Source of the DNA: Lactobacillus sp. S2-2
Lineage (GTDB): Bacteria; Bacillota; Bacilli; Lactobacillales; Lactobacillaceae
Assembly: GCF_021698855.1 (NCBI RefSeq)
Contig: NZ_WWFA01000003.1
Span: 141,850 to 205,849 of the forward strand
Length of the DNA: 64,000 nucleotides
Reading direction: 5' to 3'
This document shows, one piece after another, positions 45,816 through 55,209 of the stretch. Below the pieces are notes generated by a model. The model saw only the letters and a program-made list of their open reading frames with translations. It searched no databases and was not told where the DNA came from. The position numbers and the translations under genes are program-made. Position 1 is the first letter of the stretch. Each line of letters starts with the position of its first letter.

Positions 45816-47048
45816 TTATCTAGTTACTGGAAATTTATTAACTAATCTTTGCACTTCATTGCTTACTTTATCTAAAATAACATTATCATTTGGATGTTTC
45901 ATAACTTCAGTAATCAATTTAGCAACTTGTGCAACTGATGCTTCATCAAAGTTTCGACTAGTAATCGTTGGTGTTCCAATTCGAATTCCTTCCATCACGT
46001 CGCCACTTTCTAATGGTAATAATTCTTTATTAGTCGCAATTCCCACAGAATATAATAAATTAGCGGCTTGTTCACCAGTTAATCCCGTTTTAGTTAAATC
46101 AAGCGTCATTTCATGATTTTCTACTTCATGGCCAACTAATCTAACGACATCATCTTGAACAAAAACATTTGCCATAATTTGAGCATTTTTAATCACTTGT
46201 TGCATATATGTTTTAAACTCTGGTTGAATGGCTTCTTTAAAAGCAATCGCTTTAGCGGCTACAACATGTTCTAAAGTTCCACTTTGTGATCCTGGAAAAA
46301 CTGATTTATTCAACTTATCAGCATATTTTTCTTTAGCTAAAATGATTCCACCACGTGGTCCACGTAAAGTTTTATGTGTGGTTGAAGTAACTACATCAGC
46401 ATATTCAACTGGATTTTGATGCAAGCCAGCTGCTACTAATCCAGCAATGTGAGCCATATCAACCATTAAATAAGCTCCAACTTCATCAGCAATTTTTCTA
46501 AACTGACTCCAATCAATTTGATGACTATATGCTGAAGCTCCAGCAATGATTAGCCTCGGCTTAACTTCTAAAGCTTGTTCTCTGATTTTATCAAAATTCA
46601 ATAATTCATCTTTTGAATTAACTCCATAAAAATGAGCATCATATAATTTACCTGAGAAACTATGTGATTGTCCGTGCGTAAAATGACCACCCGCATGTTC
46701 GCTCATCGCTAAAATTTTATCGCCAGGTTTTAAAAAGGCTGCATAAACTGCTTGATTAGCTTGAGTTCCAGAATGAGGATAAACATTTGCATATTCTGCA
46801 TGAAATAACTCTTTAGCTCGATTAATCGCAATTTCATCAACTTGATCAATCGCTTCATTTCCAGTGTAGACACGATTACCTGGATAACCAACCGCATATT
46901 TATTTGTCAAAACACTTCCTTGTGCCGAACGAATTGCTTTTGAAGCAATATTTTCTGATGCAATTAATTCAATCACATTATCTTGACGGTATTCTTCCGC
47001 TTGAATTGCATTCCAAATTTCTGCATCTTCTTTTTCAAAATTGTACAT
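45816..47048 (-). CDS. glyA: serine hydroxymethyltransferase
   Basis: 410 residues, the usual length. VIELIASENIASKAIRSAQG near 25-44, TNKYAVGYPGNRVYTGNEAI, and the PLP lysine motif VVTSTTHKTLRGPRGGIIL (near 225) are diagnostic. It converts serine and tetrahydrofolate to glycine and methylene-tetrahydrofolate in the cytoplasm, giving glycine and one-carbon units. GAGGAGG precedes the ATG. It is the second gene of a transcript whose leader is a glycine-type T-box, so lack of charged tRNA-Gly should raise GlyA, a direct match between signal and enzyme. Confidence 0.95.
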   Translation of the reverse strand: MYNFEKEDAEIWNAIQAEEYRQDNVIELIASENIASKAIRSAQGSVLTNKYAVGYPGNRVYTGNEAIDQVDEIAINRAKELFHAEYANVYPHSGTQANQAVYAAFLKPGDKILAMSEHAGGHFTHGQSHSFSGKLYDAHFYGVNSKDELLNFDKIREQALEVKPRLIIAGASAYSHQIDWSQFRKIADEVGAYLMVDMAHIAGLVAAGLHQNPVEYADVVTSTTHKTLRGPRGGIILAKEKYADKLNKSVFPGSQSGTLEHVVAAKAIAFKEAIQPEFKTYMQQVIKNAQIMANVFVQDDVVRLVGHEVENHEMTLDLTKTGLTGEQAANLLYSVGIATNKELLPLESGDVMEGIRIGTPTITSRNFDEASVAQVAKLITEVMKHPNDNVILDKVSNEVQRLVNKFPVTR

Positions 47049-47068
47049 AATGTTTCCTCCTCTAATTT

Positions 47069-48208
47069 CTATTTAGCTAAATAATTAGTAATTAAATCTT
47101 GGTAAATATTAATCATTTCTAGATAACTATTTACTGTCGTATGTTCATTAATTTTATGTGAACTGCCTTCACTATCAGGGCCTAAAATAATCACTGGCAT
47201 TTCTTTATTTGATAAAACAAAGACACTCGCATCAGTTCCTCCAGTCGTTACATCAGCTTCAACTGCATGATTAGTATAATATTTTTTAGTTGATTGTAAG
47301 GCTGCTTGAACAAAAGGATGATCACGTTGAGTTTCCACTGGATAAAAATCATGAATGGCTTTAAAACTTAATTGATAATCAGACTTTTGATTAATATCAG
47401 CTAATACTTTTTCAATCATTTCAATTACAGTTGCATTATTGGCAACTTCAGTTGAACGAATATTTCCAAAAATCTCTGCATAATCGGGAATTATATTAAC
47501 TTGTGAACCACCTTTAATCACGGTCACACTATGTTGTAATTTACCTAAAATATCATCGACGGGTAAATCATCAAACATTATTCGTTCTTGATTTAAATAT
47601 TCTACCAACCCACTAATCGCATTGGTTCCTTTATCAGGTTCTGAACTATGATAAGCTTGTCCGACACTCGTGATTTGATAATTTAAAGTTCCTGAATGTG
47701 CATATGTAACATTACCATCGGTTGGTTCACAAACAATCATCCCCGATAAATCAGCAATTTGTGCTTTTTTAAACCGGTACGAACCTTCGCCAGCTAATTC
47801 TTCTCCAGCTGTCAGTAAGAGACGCACGCGCCCTTTCAATTCGGTTTGACTTAATTCAATAAAGGAAATCACTGAAGCAGCTAAACCACTTTTCATATCA
47901 GCTGCCCCTAAGCCATATAATTTACCATCAACGATTTGTGGATCAAATGGATTATTATCCCAATCTTTTAAGTGAGAATACTCCACTGTGTCTTGATGAC
48001 CAGTCATCCCAATCACTTGTTGGCTATTTGAATCACCAATTTCTGCAATTAAATTAGCCCGGTTGCCATTAAAAGCATCAATGGTTGCTTCAATTTGATA
48101 TTTAGCTAATAAATCTTTTATGTACTGTGAAACCGCTAATTCGTTTCCGTTAACACTTTTAATCTTGATTAAATCTTTTAAAATCTCAATTTTTTGTTCA
48201 TCATTCAT
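47069..48208 (-). CDS. M20 family metallopeptidase/deacylase (ArgE/DapE-like)
   Basis: 379 residues from ATG 48208, seven bases after GGAGG (upstream in-frame starts would overlap this site and the T-box terminator). Metal-site segments are IGMTGHQDTVEYSH (near 66), GLGAADMKSGLAAS (near 102), LLLTAGEELAGEGSY (near 130), CEPTDGN and GSSHKINEHTTVNS near the end. Such enzymes carry two zinc ions and a dimerisation lid. Databases often call them succinyl-diaminopimelate desuccinylase, but no other dap genes are here and its transcript has a glycine T-box with glyA, so release of glycine or serine from a small peptide or acyl derivative is a better guess. The protein at 55819 is a close paralogue. 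Confidence 0.85.
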   Translation of the reverse strand: MNDEQKIEILKDLIKIKSVNGNELAVSQYIKDLLAKYQIEATIDAFNGNRANLIAEIGDSNSQQVIGMTGHQDTVEYSHLKDWDNNPFDPQIVDGKLYGLGAADMKSGLAASVISFIELSQTELKGRVRLLLTAGEELAGEGSYRFKKAQIADLSGMIVCEPTDGNVTYAHSGTLNYQITSVGQAYHSSEPDKGTNAISGLVEYLNQERIMFDDLPVDDILGKLQHSVTVIKGGSQVNIIPDYAEIFGNIRSTEVANNATVIEMIEKVLADINQKSDYQLSFKAIHDFYPVETQRDHPFVQAALQSTKKYYTNHAVEADVTTGGTDASVFVLSNKEMPVIILGPDSEGSSHKINEHTTVNSYLEMINIYQDLITNYLAK

Positions 48209-48235
48209 GCTCATTCCTCCAATTGTAAATAAAAA

Positions 48236-48438
48236 AACACGCTCTCGTACTTGAAGTACAAGGGCGTGTGACCACTGTTCCACCTTATTTTATATTAAGC
48301 TCACACTTAATATCTCAATATCTTAGTTAAGATTGTTTATTTAAATTTAATGCTTGAATGCCTTCATTTATTATCTCTATCCCATTTCACCAATCTGAAT
48401 AGTCGCTAATACTATTAATAAATTACTACTTTCAAGTT
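48236..48438 (-). promoter_or_regulatory. glycine T-box leader
   Basis: On the minus strand, stem I is closed by CTTGAA (48436-48431) and TTCAAG. Just before TTCAAG come the specifier GGC (48362-48360, glycine) and the usual purine A. AGTA of the loop-E side follows the 5' strand. The T-box sequence AAGGTGGAACAGTGG is at 48286-48272; its TGGA bulge demands a tRNA with discriminator U, as in Firmicutes tRNA-Gly. The terminator at about 48270-48236 uses ACACGC with GCGTGT followed by T7. Specifier, discriminator and downstream glyA all agree. Confidence 0.92.
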
Positions 48439-48445
48439 GATACAT

Positions 48446-48474
48446 ATCATAAGGTAAGGTTGATGGATTGTCAA
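48446..48474 (-). promoter_or_regulatory. promoter of the glycine T-box transcript
   Basis: A near-ideal promoter on the minus strand: TTGACA (48474-48469), 17-base spacer, TATGAT (48451-48446), ending about ten bases before stem I. Confidence 0.88.
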
Positions 48475-48520
48475 CTTCTCGATTAAATTAAAACATTATA
48501 ATCTTAAATTGTTTTAAATG

Positions 48521-48718
48521 CTATTTTATGAAAAAAACCCCACTTGCATATAATAATCCAAGTCCAATAATTATTAGTATTATCCCCCAGAAGATCTGAG
48601 AAAAAACACTACGATCACCGAAATATAAACGTAATAGGAATAATTTTTTACCGAATGCAAAAATAAATATTCCAATTAATGTGATGATTGCTCCGGCGAT
48701 TCTTAAATTGTCATTCAT
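48521..48718 (-). CDS. 65-residue membrane protein
   Basis: Two hydrophobic helices (AGAIITLIGIFIFAFGKKLF at 8-27 and IFWGIILIIIGLGLLYASGV at 42-61) with LRLYFGDRSVFSQ between. AGGAG is eight bases upstream of the ATG. It is followed by no further gene before the glycine T-box promoter and is a separate unit. No family recognised. Confidence 0.6.
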   Translation of the reverse strand: MNDNLRIAGAIITLIGIFIFAFGKKLFLLRLYFGDRSVFSQIFWGIILIIIGLGLLYASGVFFIK

Positions 48719-48774
48719 TTGGAAAACTCCTTTTTGAGATGAGATTTATTATTAATACTCCATCATATTTTACA

Positions 48775-49049
48775 GTATAGTTATAAATTTGCAGGTATTC
48801 TATAAAAAACTTAAAATAATAAAAAAGAATTTTTATACCAAAATAATTAGCTCACCATATCTGCTAACAATCAATATTGTCTTCAATTGAAAATGATTTA
48901 TAAATCCCCAATGTATTCATTATCATCAATTAAAATATGTGAAAAATTATCCATCAATCTAAGTCGTATTAGTTTATCATAGAATTTTGAAATTTTTAAT
49001 GAACATCTTAATAAAACACTAAGGAAATTTTGTAATCATTATCAATATT
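48775..49049. other. gene-free, decayed AT-rich stretch
   Basis: No frame of useful length on either strand; nothing recognisable except scattered short AT-rich runs. It begins a region of about 1.2 kb (48719-49951) that appears to be eroded accessory DNA. Confidence 0.5.
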
Positions 49050-49202
49050 ATGAATTCAAAAAATTTTCTATTAAATGAAAATACCATTAATCAAATCCCA
49101 CAATTAAACTTTTAGAGTTATCATAACTTAGTTTTAAGTCCTAACAGATATCATGAAGCTAAAGAATATTTAGAAAACATACCACGAATTTCCATCCATT
49201 AA
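49050..49202 (+). pseudogene. decayed small gene with an internal stop
   Basis: ATG 49050 opens 21 codons (MNSKNFLLNENTINQIPQLN), then TAG, and the same frame runs on for 28 protein-like codons (LSPNRYHEAKEYLENIPRIS) to a second stop. The persistence of one frame across the stop suggests a former gene. The family is unknown. Confidence 0.35.
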
Positions 49203-49660
49203 ATTATGTAGAAAATTTGAAACCTTCATTTACTAATAATAGTTCGTCTAATTTAAATAAAAATTAACATTCGTAATAAAGGATTTTTTAATAAAATATA
49301 TGTTCAATCATTTTTATATATTGATTAAGTGAATTCAGAGGATGGTATTATGAATGATAAAAATATTAAGTATAAAAACATATGATAAAATAAAGAGATG
49401 AACATATAAAAAAGTTTATTAGAAGTTCAAAAAAAAAACAAAATTTGGTAGATCAGCAAAACCGGTTTTCATTTTCGGACAAAAAACTGCTCTAAGAATA
49501 CAAAACAGAAATCAAAGACTTAAAAGGACACCTCATCATATTGTTGAAAAAAGGTAGAGGAAGAAATCCAAACTGATCCAGAAATTAACACTGGGGAGTC
49601 ATAAACTAAAAAGTTATGACATTTTGGTAAATAATTACAACTAAAAAAAATAGTTAAATA

Positions 49661-49920
49661 GTGGAAGTTCAATTTGAACAAGCTTTAATTGACAAGCTGA
49701 AGAGCAAAGAGTAGGAATATCTCAAATATTATTCTGGTTTAAAGGTTTATCGATTATATAATCACTGGTGAGATATTCTTAATGCAGCCAATTGTTCAAG
49801 AATAGAAGATACCTCTATCTGAGAATGATTGCGAAAAAGTGAAGTTTGAATCTATAGTAAAAATTGCTGAAACATGAGGCGTCGATAGTGGCGACATTAT
49901 GATTTTAGAATAGAGTAATA
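49661..49920 (+). pseudogene. decayed N-terminus of a type I restriction (HsdR-like) gene
   Basis: One frame reads VEVQFEQALIDKLKSKE, stop, EYLKYYSGLKVYRLYNHW, stop, DILNAANCSRIEDTSI, stop. The order 'FEQALIDKL', a short linker, 'LYNHW.DILNAAN..RIEDTP' corresponds to the N-terminal region of HsdR-type subunits. At least four in-frame stops show that it is dead. It ends where the intact restriction-modification genes start and points the same way, so it may be the debris of an older system at the same site. Confidence 0.5.
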
Positions 49921-49951
49921 TCAAAAAATGAACGTTGGAGGTTGTTTTCCT

Positions 49952-50890
49952 GTGGAAAAAAAAGAAAAAGAATTAAGCAATAATCGTGATAAAGTCATTG
50001 AAAAGATCAGTTCAGCAAATATCCAAGAAAATTTTCTCCGCGAAACCATGCCAGATATTCTTGATATATTGTTGATTGACCGTACTAAATCAACAAATAA
50101 AGTAAGTCAAAATATCATCTGGGCGAATGAAAATTATATACGTTATGGGTTTAAAGATTACTCAGCTAAATCACAAATGCAGCCTAATCTAGTCACAGGG
50201 AATCATGGTCAATTGATTGTGCCACGTGCTTTAAAAAATCATGACATTCAAAAGGAACGGACAAAATCCAAAGCTGAGGTATTTACACCAACTTGGATTG
50301 TGAAGAAGCAAAATGATGAGGTTGATAAGAATTATCAAGATTGTGATTTAGAAATCTATGTAAGTCGGACATGGATCGAAATTACTTGTGGCGAAGCTCC
50401 CTATATGGTATCGCGCTACGATATGGAAACAGGAGAATTAATTCCACTTAGAGAACGCGTTGGTTTCATCGACCGCAAGTTGAAACGAATCAATAATGAA
50501 GTTAAAAATAAATCGGAGTGGCAACGTTTAGTGGAGGAATCATTTAAATCAAGTTATGGTTTCGAATGGAGTGGTGACTCACTTTTGATTGCTCGTGAAA
50601 ACCTGCTTTACACATATAGGGATTACTATTATGCTAAGTGGTTAGAGGAACCTTTATATGGATTATTTGAAGATATTGCTGAAATCATAAGCTACAATGT
50701 CTTTCAGATGGATGGGTTGAAGTATATTATTCCTTTAAGCGAGAAAAAAGAAAAAATGATTAATCAACAGATATCATTATTTGATGATGCTGATTACGAA
50801 GAACGATGGATTGTAAAACCAGGTAAACGTGTCAAAATAATGAATTGGAAATCAAATAAAATGGAATTTTTAGATAAGGAAATCAAATAA
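49952..50890 (+). CDS. methylase-like protein of the restriction-modification island
   Basis: About 312 residues from GTG 49952, which follows GGAGG by ten bases; an ATG at 49928 has no ribosome site. EVFTPTWIVKKQND (near 109-122) resembles motif X of adenine methylases, and WIEITCGEAPYMVSRYD (near 140-156) looks like a motif I variant in which CGEAPY replaces DPxCGSG. ESFKSSYGFEWSGDSLLIAR and FQMDGLKYIIPL are conserved in proteins usually called 'restriction endonuclease subunit M'. No NPPY motif is present, so catalysis must use a partner or another residue set. It is three bases from the helicase gene, and base use is richer in G+C than in neighbouring DNA. Confidence 0.7.
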   Translation: MEKKEKELSNNRDKVIEKISSANIQENFLRETMPDILDILLIDRTKSTNKVSQNIIWANENYIRYGFKDYSAKSQMQPNLVTGNHGQLIVPRALKNHDIQKERTKSKAEVFTPTWIVKKQNDEVDKNYQDCDLEIYVSRTWIEITCGEAPYMVSRYDMETGELIPLRERVGFIDRKLKRINNEVKNKSEWQRLVEESFKSSYGFEWSGDSLLIARENLLYTYRDYYYAKWLEEPLYGLFEDIAEIISYNVFQMDGLKYIIPLSEKKEKMINQQISLFDDADYEERWIVKPGKRVKIMNWKSNKMEFLDKEIK

Positions 50891-50893
50891 ATT

Positions 50894-53800
50894 ATGAATA
50901 ATAATACAATTATCAAAACAACAAAAAATATCTACCCTCAGATTTATGCCTATACCTTACCAACAATGCCTGAAGATGCTGGTTGGATTAAGATTGGCTA
51001 TACGGAACGAGAAAATGTTGATGATCGTATTTTGGAACAAACTAAAACCGCAGCGGTGAACTTGCCATATAATAAACTATGGACTGAACCTGCTAAGCAT
51101 AATAACTCTGATAAATGGTTTACAGATAAACAATTACACTCTTATTTGAAAAGGTTTAAAGGAGTTGAACAACGTCCTAAGACAGAATGGTTCTATTATA
51201 ATGGGACGCCAGAAAAGTCTCATGCGGACTTTGATGATTTCCGGAATAACGAATATAGCCAGGATAAAGAACAGTTAGACTACACTCTAAGGTCAGAGCA
51301 AGAAAAAGCAGTTAATATTACACTTGCTTATGCAAAATCACATGAGGGAGGAGAATTTTTATGGAATGCTAAGCCGCGTTTTGGTAAGACTCTAACTACT
51401 TATGATTTAGTACGCAAGCTGAATGCAGTGAATGTTTTGGTTGTAACTAACCGCCCTGCTATTGCTAATTCATGGTTTGATGATTTCCAGAAATTTATTG
51501 CTTGGCAGACAGACTATGCTTTTATATCAACTGCTGATACACTTAAAGAAAGAAAAACAATGAATCGTAATGAGTTTGTCGACCAAACCTTTAATGAAAA
51601 TGGTAAAAAACGTATGATTGCTTTTATTTCATTACAGGATTTAAAAGGTGCCATATCTTTTGGCGGTTCATATGACAAACTAAAGTGGGTTAAGGACCTT
51701 AATTGGGATATTTTAGTTGTGGATGAAAGTCACGAAGGCCGTGACACGTTTAAGACTGATATTGCTTTTAATCAGATTAAGCGCAAATTCACGTTGAATC
51801 TTTCAGGTACACCATTCAAAGCATTGGCTGAAGATAAATTTTCTGAGGAACAAATCTATAACTGGACATATGTGGATGAACAAGAAGCTAAGCAAAATTG
51901 GCAAGTGGATACTCAGGAAAACAATCCATATGAAAAAATTCCACGTTTGAGCATGTTCTCATACCAAATGAGCCAGATGATTACGGATGAAGTGAATAAA
52001 GGTGCTGAGATTGATGGCGAAAACATTGATTATGCATTCGATCTGAATGAGTTCTTTGAAACTAAAGATAATGGTAAATTCGTTCACGAATCCGATATAA
52101 AGAAGTGGCTCAATTCTTTAACGCATAATGAAAAGTACCCGTTATCTACACCTGAGTTGCGCAACGAACTAAAACATACCTTCTGGTTACTAAATCGTGT
52201 TGCTAGTGCGAAAGCGTTAGAAAAATTATTAAAAAATGACCCTGTCTTTGAAAACTATGAAATCGTGCTGGCGGCTGGCAATGGTAAATCAACCGATGAT
52301 GAACAAACGGTTAACCAAAAATCATTGGACCGAGTTCGCAATGCAATTAAGAATCATGATAAGACGATTACTTTATCGGTAGGTCAATTGACAACCGGTG
52401 TGACAGTTCCTGAATGGACTGGCGTTTTGATGTTATCTAATATGAAATCACCAAGTCTGTACATGCAGGCAGCCTTTCGGGCCCAAAATCCATGGAATTA
52501 TGAAATTGATGGGCAAATGCAACAAAAAGAAAATGCATATGTCTTCGACTTTGCACCAGAACGAACTTTAATGATTTATGATGAATTTGCTAATAACTTG
52601 AGTCCAAAAACCGCTAATGGTGGTGGAGAATCGGAAAGCCGTAAAGACAACATTCGGACTTTACTGAATTTCTTCCCAGTAATTGCGCAAGATAATGAAG
52701 GTAAAATGGTTGAATTGGATGTAAATCAAGTATTGATGATTCCTAAGATGATAAAAGCGCAGGAAGTTGTGCGTCGTGGGTTTATGTCAAACTTACTTTT
52801 CCAAAATATCTCTGGTATTTTTGCTTCTGCAGGAGCTCGTGAAATTTTGGAACAATTGTCTCCAGTCGACCAAGGTAAAACGGCACCTCGTAAGACGGAT
52901 AAACCTATTGATACAATGGATGTGCGAGTCGATGAAAATGGTGATGCCACAGTCGAACAAGAGAAATCTGTTGAAAATACTAATGCTCATTTTGGTCCAA
53001 AAGTTTATAGCGATATGCAGGAAGCTGCCAATGAAGTAAATAACCCTACCGAAGTAGGACTTTCAGCTAAAATCGCTAATGCATTCAAGACAAGTACCCA
53101 AGATATTATGAAGGACTTGGCTAAAGAAAATGGTTTGAACTTAAAATCAGCAGAACAAGTACTTCAACAAAATACTAACTCAATTGCTCGCAAAGTGGAA
53201 ATGGTTCAAAAGCAAGCTGAAATTAAACATAACATCGCCGAGGTTGAGTACAAAAAAATTGTTGCAGAATCTAATAATGATATTCAAAAACTGAATGAGG
53301 CTAAGGCAACATATAAGGCTAAAGAACAGGAAGTTGAAAATGATTTCAAAAAAAATTTGGAAGCGGCTGTTAAAACTAAAACTCAAGAATTAGCGCAACA
53401 ATCGACGGAAACCATTATGAAGCAAGCTGAAGATAAGAAGAAAAATACCGTTGAAGATGAGGTTCGTGCACGCTTACGTGGTTTTACCCGTACCATTCCA
53501 TCATTCTTGATGGCTTATGGTGAATCTAGTACTACTTTGAGTAGCTTTGATACAACAATTAAGGATAATGTCTTCAAAGAAGTTACTGGCATTACTTTAG
53601 ACCAGTTCATCGCATTGCGTGATACCTATCATTTTTTCGATCAAGTTGTTTTTGATGAATCTGTGCAAGAATTCTTACGTAAACGTCAAGAGTTAGCCAA
53701 CTATTTTGATGAAGACCAAGAAGAGGATATTTTTGATTACATTCCACCACAACAAACTAACCAAATCTTTACACCTAAGAATGTGGTGAAGATGATGATT

Positions 53801-54160
53801 GATAAGTTGAAGGTTGAAAATACGGAAGATTTCACAGATCCTAATAAGACATTTGTTGATTTGTATATGAAGTCAGGACTATATATTACTGAAATCGTAA
53901 AACGCTTGTATATAGGTTTGAAAGACCAGATTCCTGATGATGATAAACGTCTGGAGCATATTTTGGAGCATCAAGTATATGGCTTTGCACCAAGCGAAAT
54001 AATATATAAAATTGCTCGTAATTTCATATTTGGTTTTGATGAAAAAGCTAAAAATATTAATGATTCACATATCGTATTTCTTGACACAATACCTTTTGCT
54101 CGTGGTGAAGGTGATTTTGAAGCGAAGTGTGAAGAACTTTTTGGAGGTAATATAGAATGA
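50894..54160 (+). CDS. GIY-YIG/helicase/methylase-N-half restriction protein
   Basis: 1088 residues with several parts. Residues 15-110 form a GIY-YIG-like nuclease unit of the T5orf172 type (IYAYTLPT... WIKIGYTERENVDDRILEQT... WFYYN). Residues 130-600 are an SF2 helicase: NAKPRFGKTLTTYDL (Walker A, 159-173), ILVVDESHEGRD (Walker B, near 274-285), LNLSGTPFKAL (near 298-308), then a second RecA-like half with TLSVGQLTTGVTVPEWTGVL. Residues 770-870 are a helical coiled coil. The end (about 945-1088) is a methylase N-terminal half: IFTPKNVVKMMIDKL (motif X) and FVDLYMKSGLYITEIVKRL (motif I-like). The chain stops just where MKFDVVIGNPPYQ of the next gene begins. Together they suggest translocation-dependent cutting plus modification. 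Confidence 0.8.
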   Translation: MNNNTIIKTTKNIYPQIYAYTLPTMPEDAGWIKIGYTERENVDDRILEQTKTAAVNLPYNKLWTEPAKHNNSDKWFTDKQLHSYLKRFKGVEQRPKTEWFYYNGTPEKSHADFDDFRNNEYSQDKEQLDYTLRSEQEKAVNITLAYAKSHEGGEFLWNAKPRFGKTLTTYDLVRKLNAVNVLVVTNRPAIANSWFDDFQKFIAWQTDYAFISTADTLKERKTMNRNEFVDQTFNENGKKRMIAFISLQDLKGAISFGGSYDKLKWVKDLNWDILVVDESHEGRDTFKTDIAFNQIKRKFTLNLSGTPFKALAEDKFSEEQIYNWTYVDEQEAKQNWQVDTQENNPYEKIPRLSMFSYQMSQMITDEVNKGAEIDGENIDYAFDLNEFFETKDNGKFVHESDIKKWLNSLTHNEKYPLSTPELRNELKHTFWLLNRVASAKALEKLLKNDPVFENYEIVLAAGNGKSTDDEQTVNQKSLDRVRNAIKNHDKTITLSVGQLTTGVTVPEWTGVLMLSNMKSPSLYMQAAFRAQNPWNYEIDGQMQQKENAYVFDFAPERTLMIYDEFANNLSPKTANGGGESESRKDNIRTLLNFFPVIAQDNEGKMVELDVNQVLMIPKMIKAQEVVRRGFMSNLLFQNISGIFASAGAREILEQLSPVDQGKTAPRKTDKPIDTMDVRVDENGDATVEQEKSVENTNAHFGPKVYSDMQEAANEVNNPTEVGLSAKIANAFKTSTQDIMKDLAKENGLNLKSAEQVLQQNTNSIARKVEMVQKQAEIKHNIAEVEYKKIVAESNNDIQKLNEAKATYKAKEQEVENDFKKNLEAAVKTKTQELAQQSTETIMKQAEDKKKNTVEDEVRARLRGFTRTIPSFLMAYGESSTTLSSFDTTIKDNVFKEVTGITLDQFIALRDTYHFFDQVVFDESVQEFLRKRQELANYFDEDQEEDIFDYIPPQQTNQIFTPKNVVKMMIDKLKVENTEDFTDPNKTFVDLYMKSGLYITEIVKRLYIGLKDQIPDDDKRLEHILEHQVYGFAPSEIIYKIARNFIFGFDEKAKNINDSHIVFLDTIPFARGEGDFEAKCEELFGGNIE

Positions 54161-55209
54161 AATTCGATGTTGTAATTGGTAACCCACCATATCAAGGAGA
54201 AGCAAAGAAGCAGATTTACACTGATTTTTATTTAATGGGTATAAATATCGGAAATACTGTTGATATGATATTCCCTAATGGATGGCAACAACCCAAAAAC
54301 AATAATAATTTAAGTAAATTAAATAAAAAAGACATAAAAGAAGATAGACAAATTGTTCAAATTGACAACAGGCATAATGCTTTCCCTGGGGTATCGGGAG
54401 CAGAATGGACTAATATCATACTGTGGTCGAGAGACTATGATAATGGGCTAAATGGTTCTCAACGAATATTAACCGATGGTGACGCACCTAGAATAGAAAC
54501 TCTATATACCGAGAAGTCATCAGTCAAAAAACCAAAAGAAATACAAGAATTATCTAATTTTGTTAATCAGACAGAAAAATTTCAATCGGTTCAACAGATC
54601 ACATCGGTACTTAAGCCATATGGCTTACGTACCGATGTGATAAAAAATACAAGTAAATACAATCTACCAAGTATTCAAGATAAAAAATTAAAAGAAGATG
54701 ATATTGAATTATGGACCGGTGGCCGTAGTGGTAGAATAATAAAATATGTCCCCAAAGACTATCCGTTTCCAAAAATAAGTAAATCTTTGTATAGGTATAA
54801 AGTTCTTGTTCCCTATGCTTGGGGTAATTGGAATGAATCAGCAGGGTTAGGTGGAGCGTTCTCAGATATAATTATAGCCTTCCCGGGTGTTGCTACAACT
54901 GAAACATGGCAAGAATCGGGATCTTTTAGTACTTTTGAAGAAGCTCAAAAACACGCAAAATATTTAATGACAAAATTCACTAGATCACTATTGTATCTCA
55001 ATAAATTTTCCCAGCATTCTACGACAGCCTGGGGAGCTGTCCCCACTCAAAACTACCAAGAAGACTGGTGGGAATTATCAATAGAAGAAATAAACATTAA
55101 TTTGTTTAATAAATACAATGTCCCGGAATATATTCGTAACTTCGTTGAACAAAATATTCAAAATAAATCTGAAGAAAATATTGTTAATTTCAATAGTCAT
55201 ATTAAATAG
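54157..55209 (+). CDS. Eco57I-type methylase C-terminal half with target recognition
   Basis: 350 residues starting MKFDVVIGNPPYQG, which brings the adenine-methylase motif IV (NPPY, residues 9-12) to the very N-terminus. The rest includes DMIFPNGWQQPKN, a region of about 150 residues probably used for DNA recognition, and KFTRSLLYLNKFSQHSTTAW, found in Eco57I-class enzymes. Motif I is not in this protein but at the end of the previous one; the start codon overlaps the previous stop as ATGA. So the pair behaves as a split methylase made by coupled translation, or as one gene cut by a frameshift. Base composition falls towards the host's AT-rich value in this gene. Confidence 0.78.
   Translation: MKFDVVIGNPPYQGEAKKQIYTDFYLMGINIGNTVDMIFPNGWQQPKNNNNLSKLNKKDIKEDRQIVQIDNRHNAFPGVSGAEWTNIILWSRDYDNGLNGSQRILTDGDAPRIETLYTEKSSVKKPKEIQELSNFVNQTEKFQSVQQITSVLKPYGLRTDVIKNTSKYNLPSIQDKKLKEDDIELWTGGRSGRIIKYVPKDYPFPKISKSLYRYKVLVPYAWGNWNESAGLGGAFSDIIIAFPGVATTETWQESGSFSTFEEAQKHAKYLMTKFTRSLLYLNKFSQHSTTAWGAVPTQNYQEDWWELSIEEININLFNKYNVPEYIRNFVEQNIQNKSEENIVNFNSHIK

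Noticed and set aside
47069..48208. Naming the M20 genes dapE
   Set aside because: Family similarity alone does not fix the substrate, no lysine/diaminopimelate genes are near, and the T-boxes point to glycine and methionine.
52726..53386. Small frames on both strands inside the GIY-YIG/helicase gene
   Set aside because: They lie wholly within a well-supported large protein and show no independent start signals.
54157..54160. Treating the ATGA overlap as a sequencing frameshift
   Set aside because: Not decidable here: the overlap is a normal coupling signal and the second protein starts naturally at MKFDVV. I left them as two genes and described the split as a finding.
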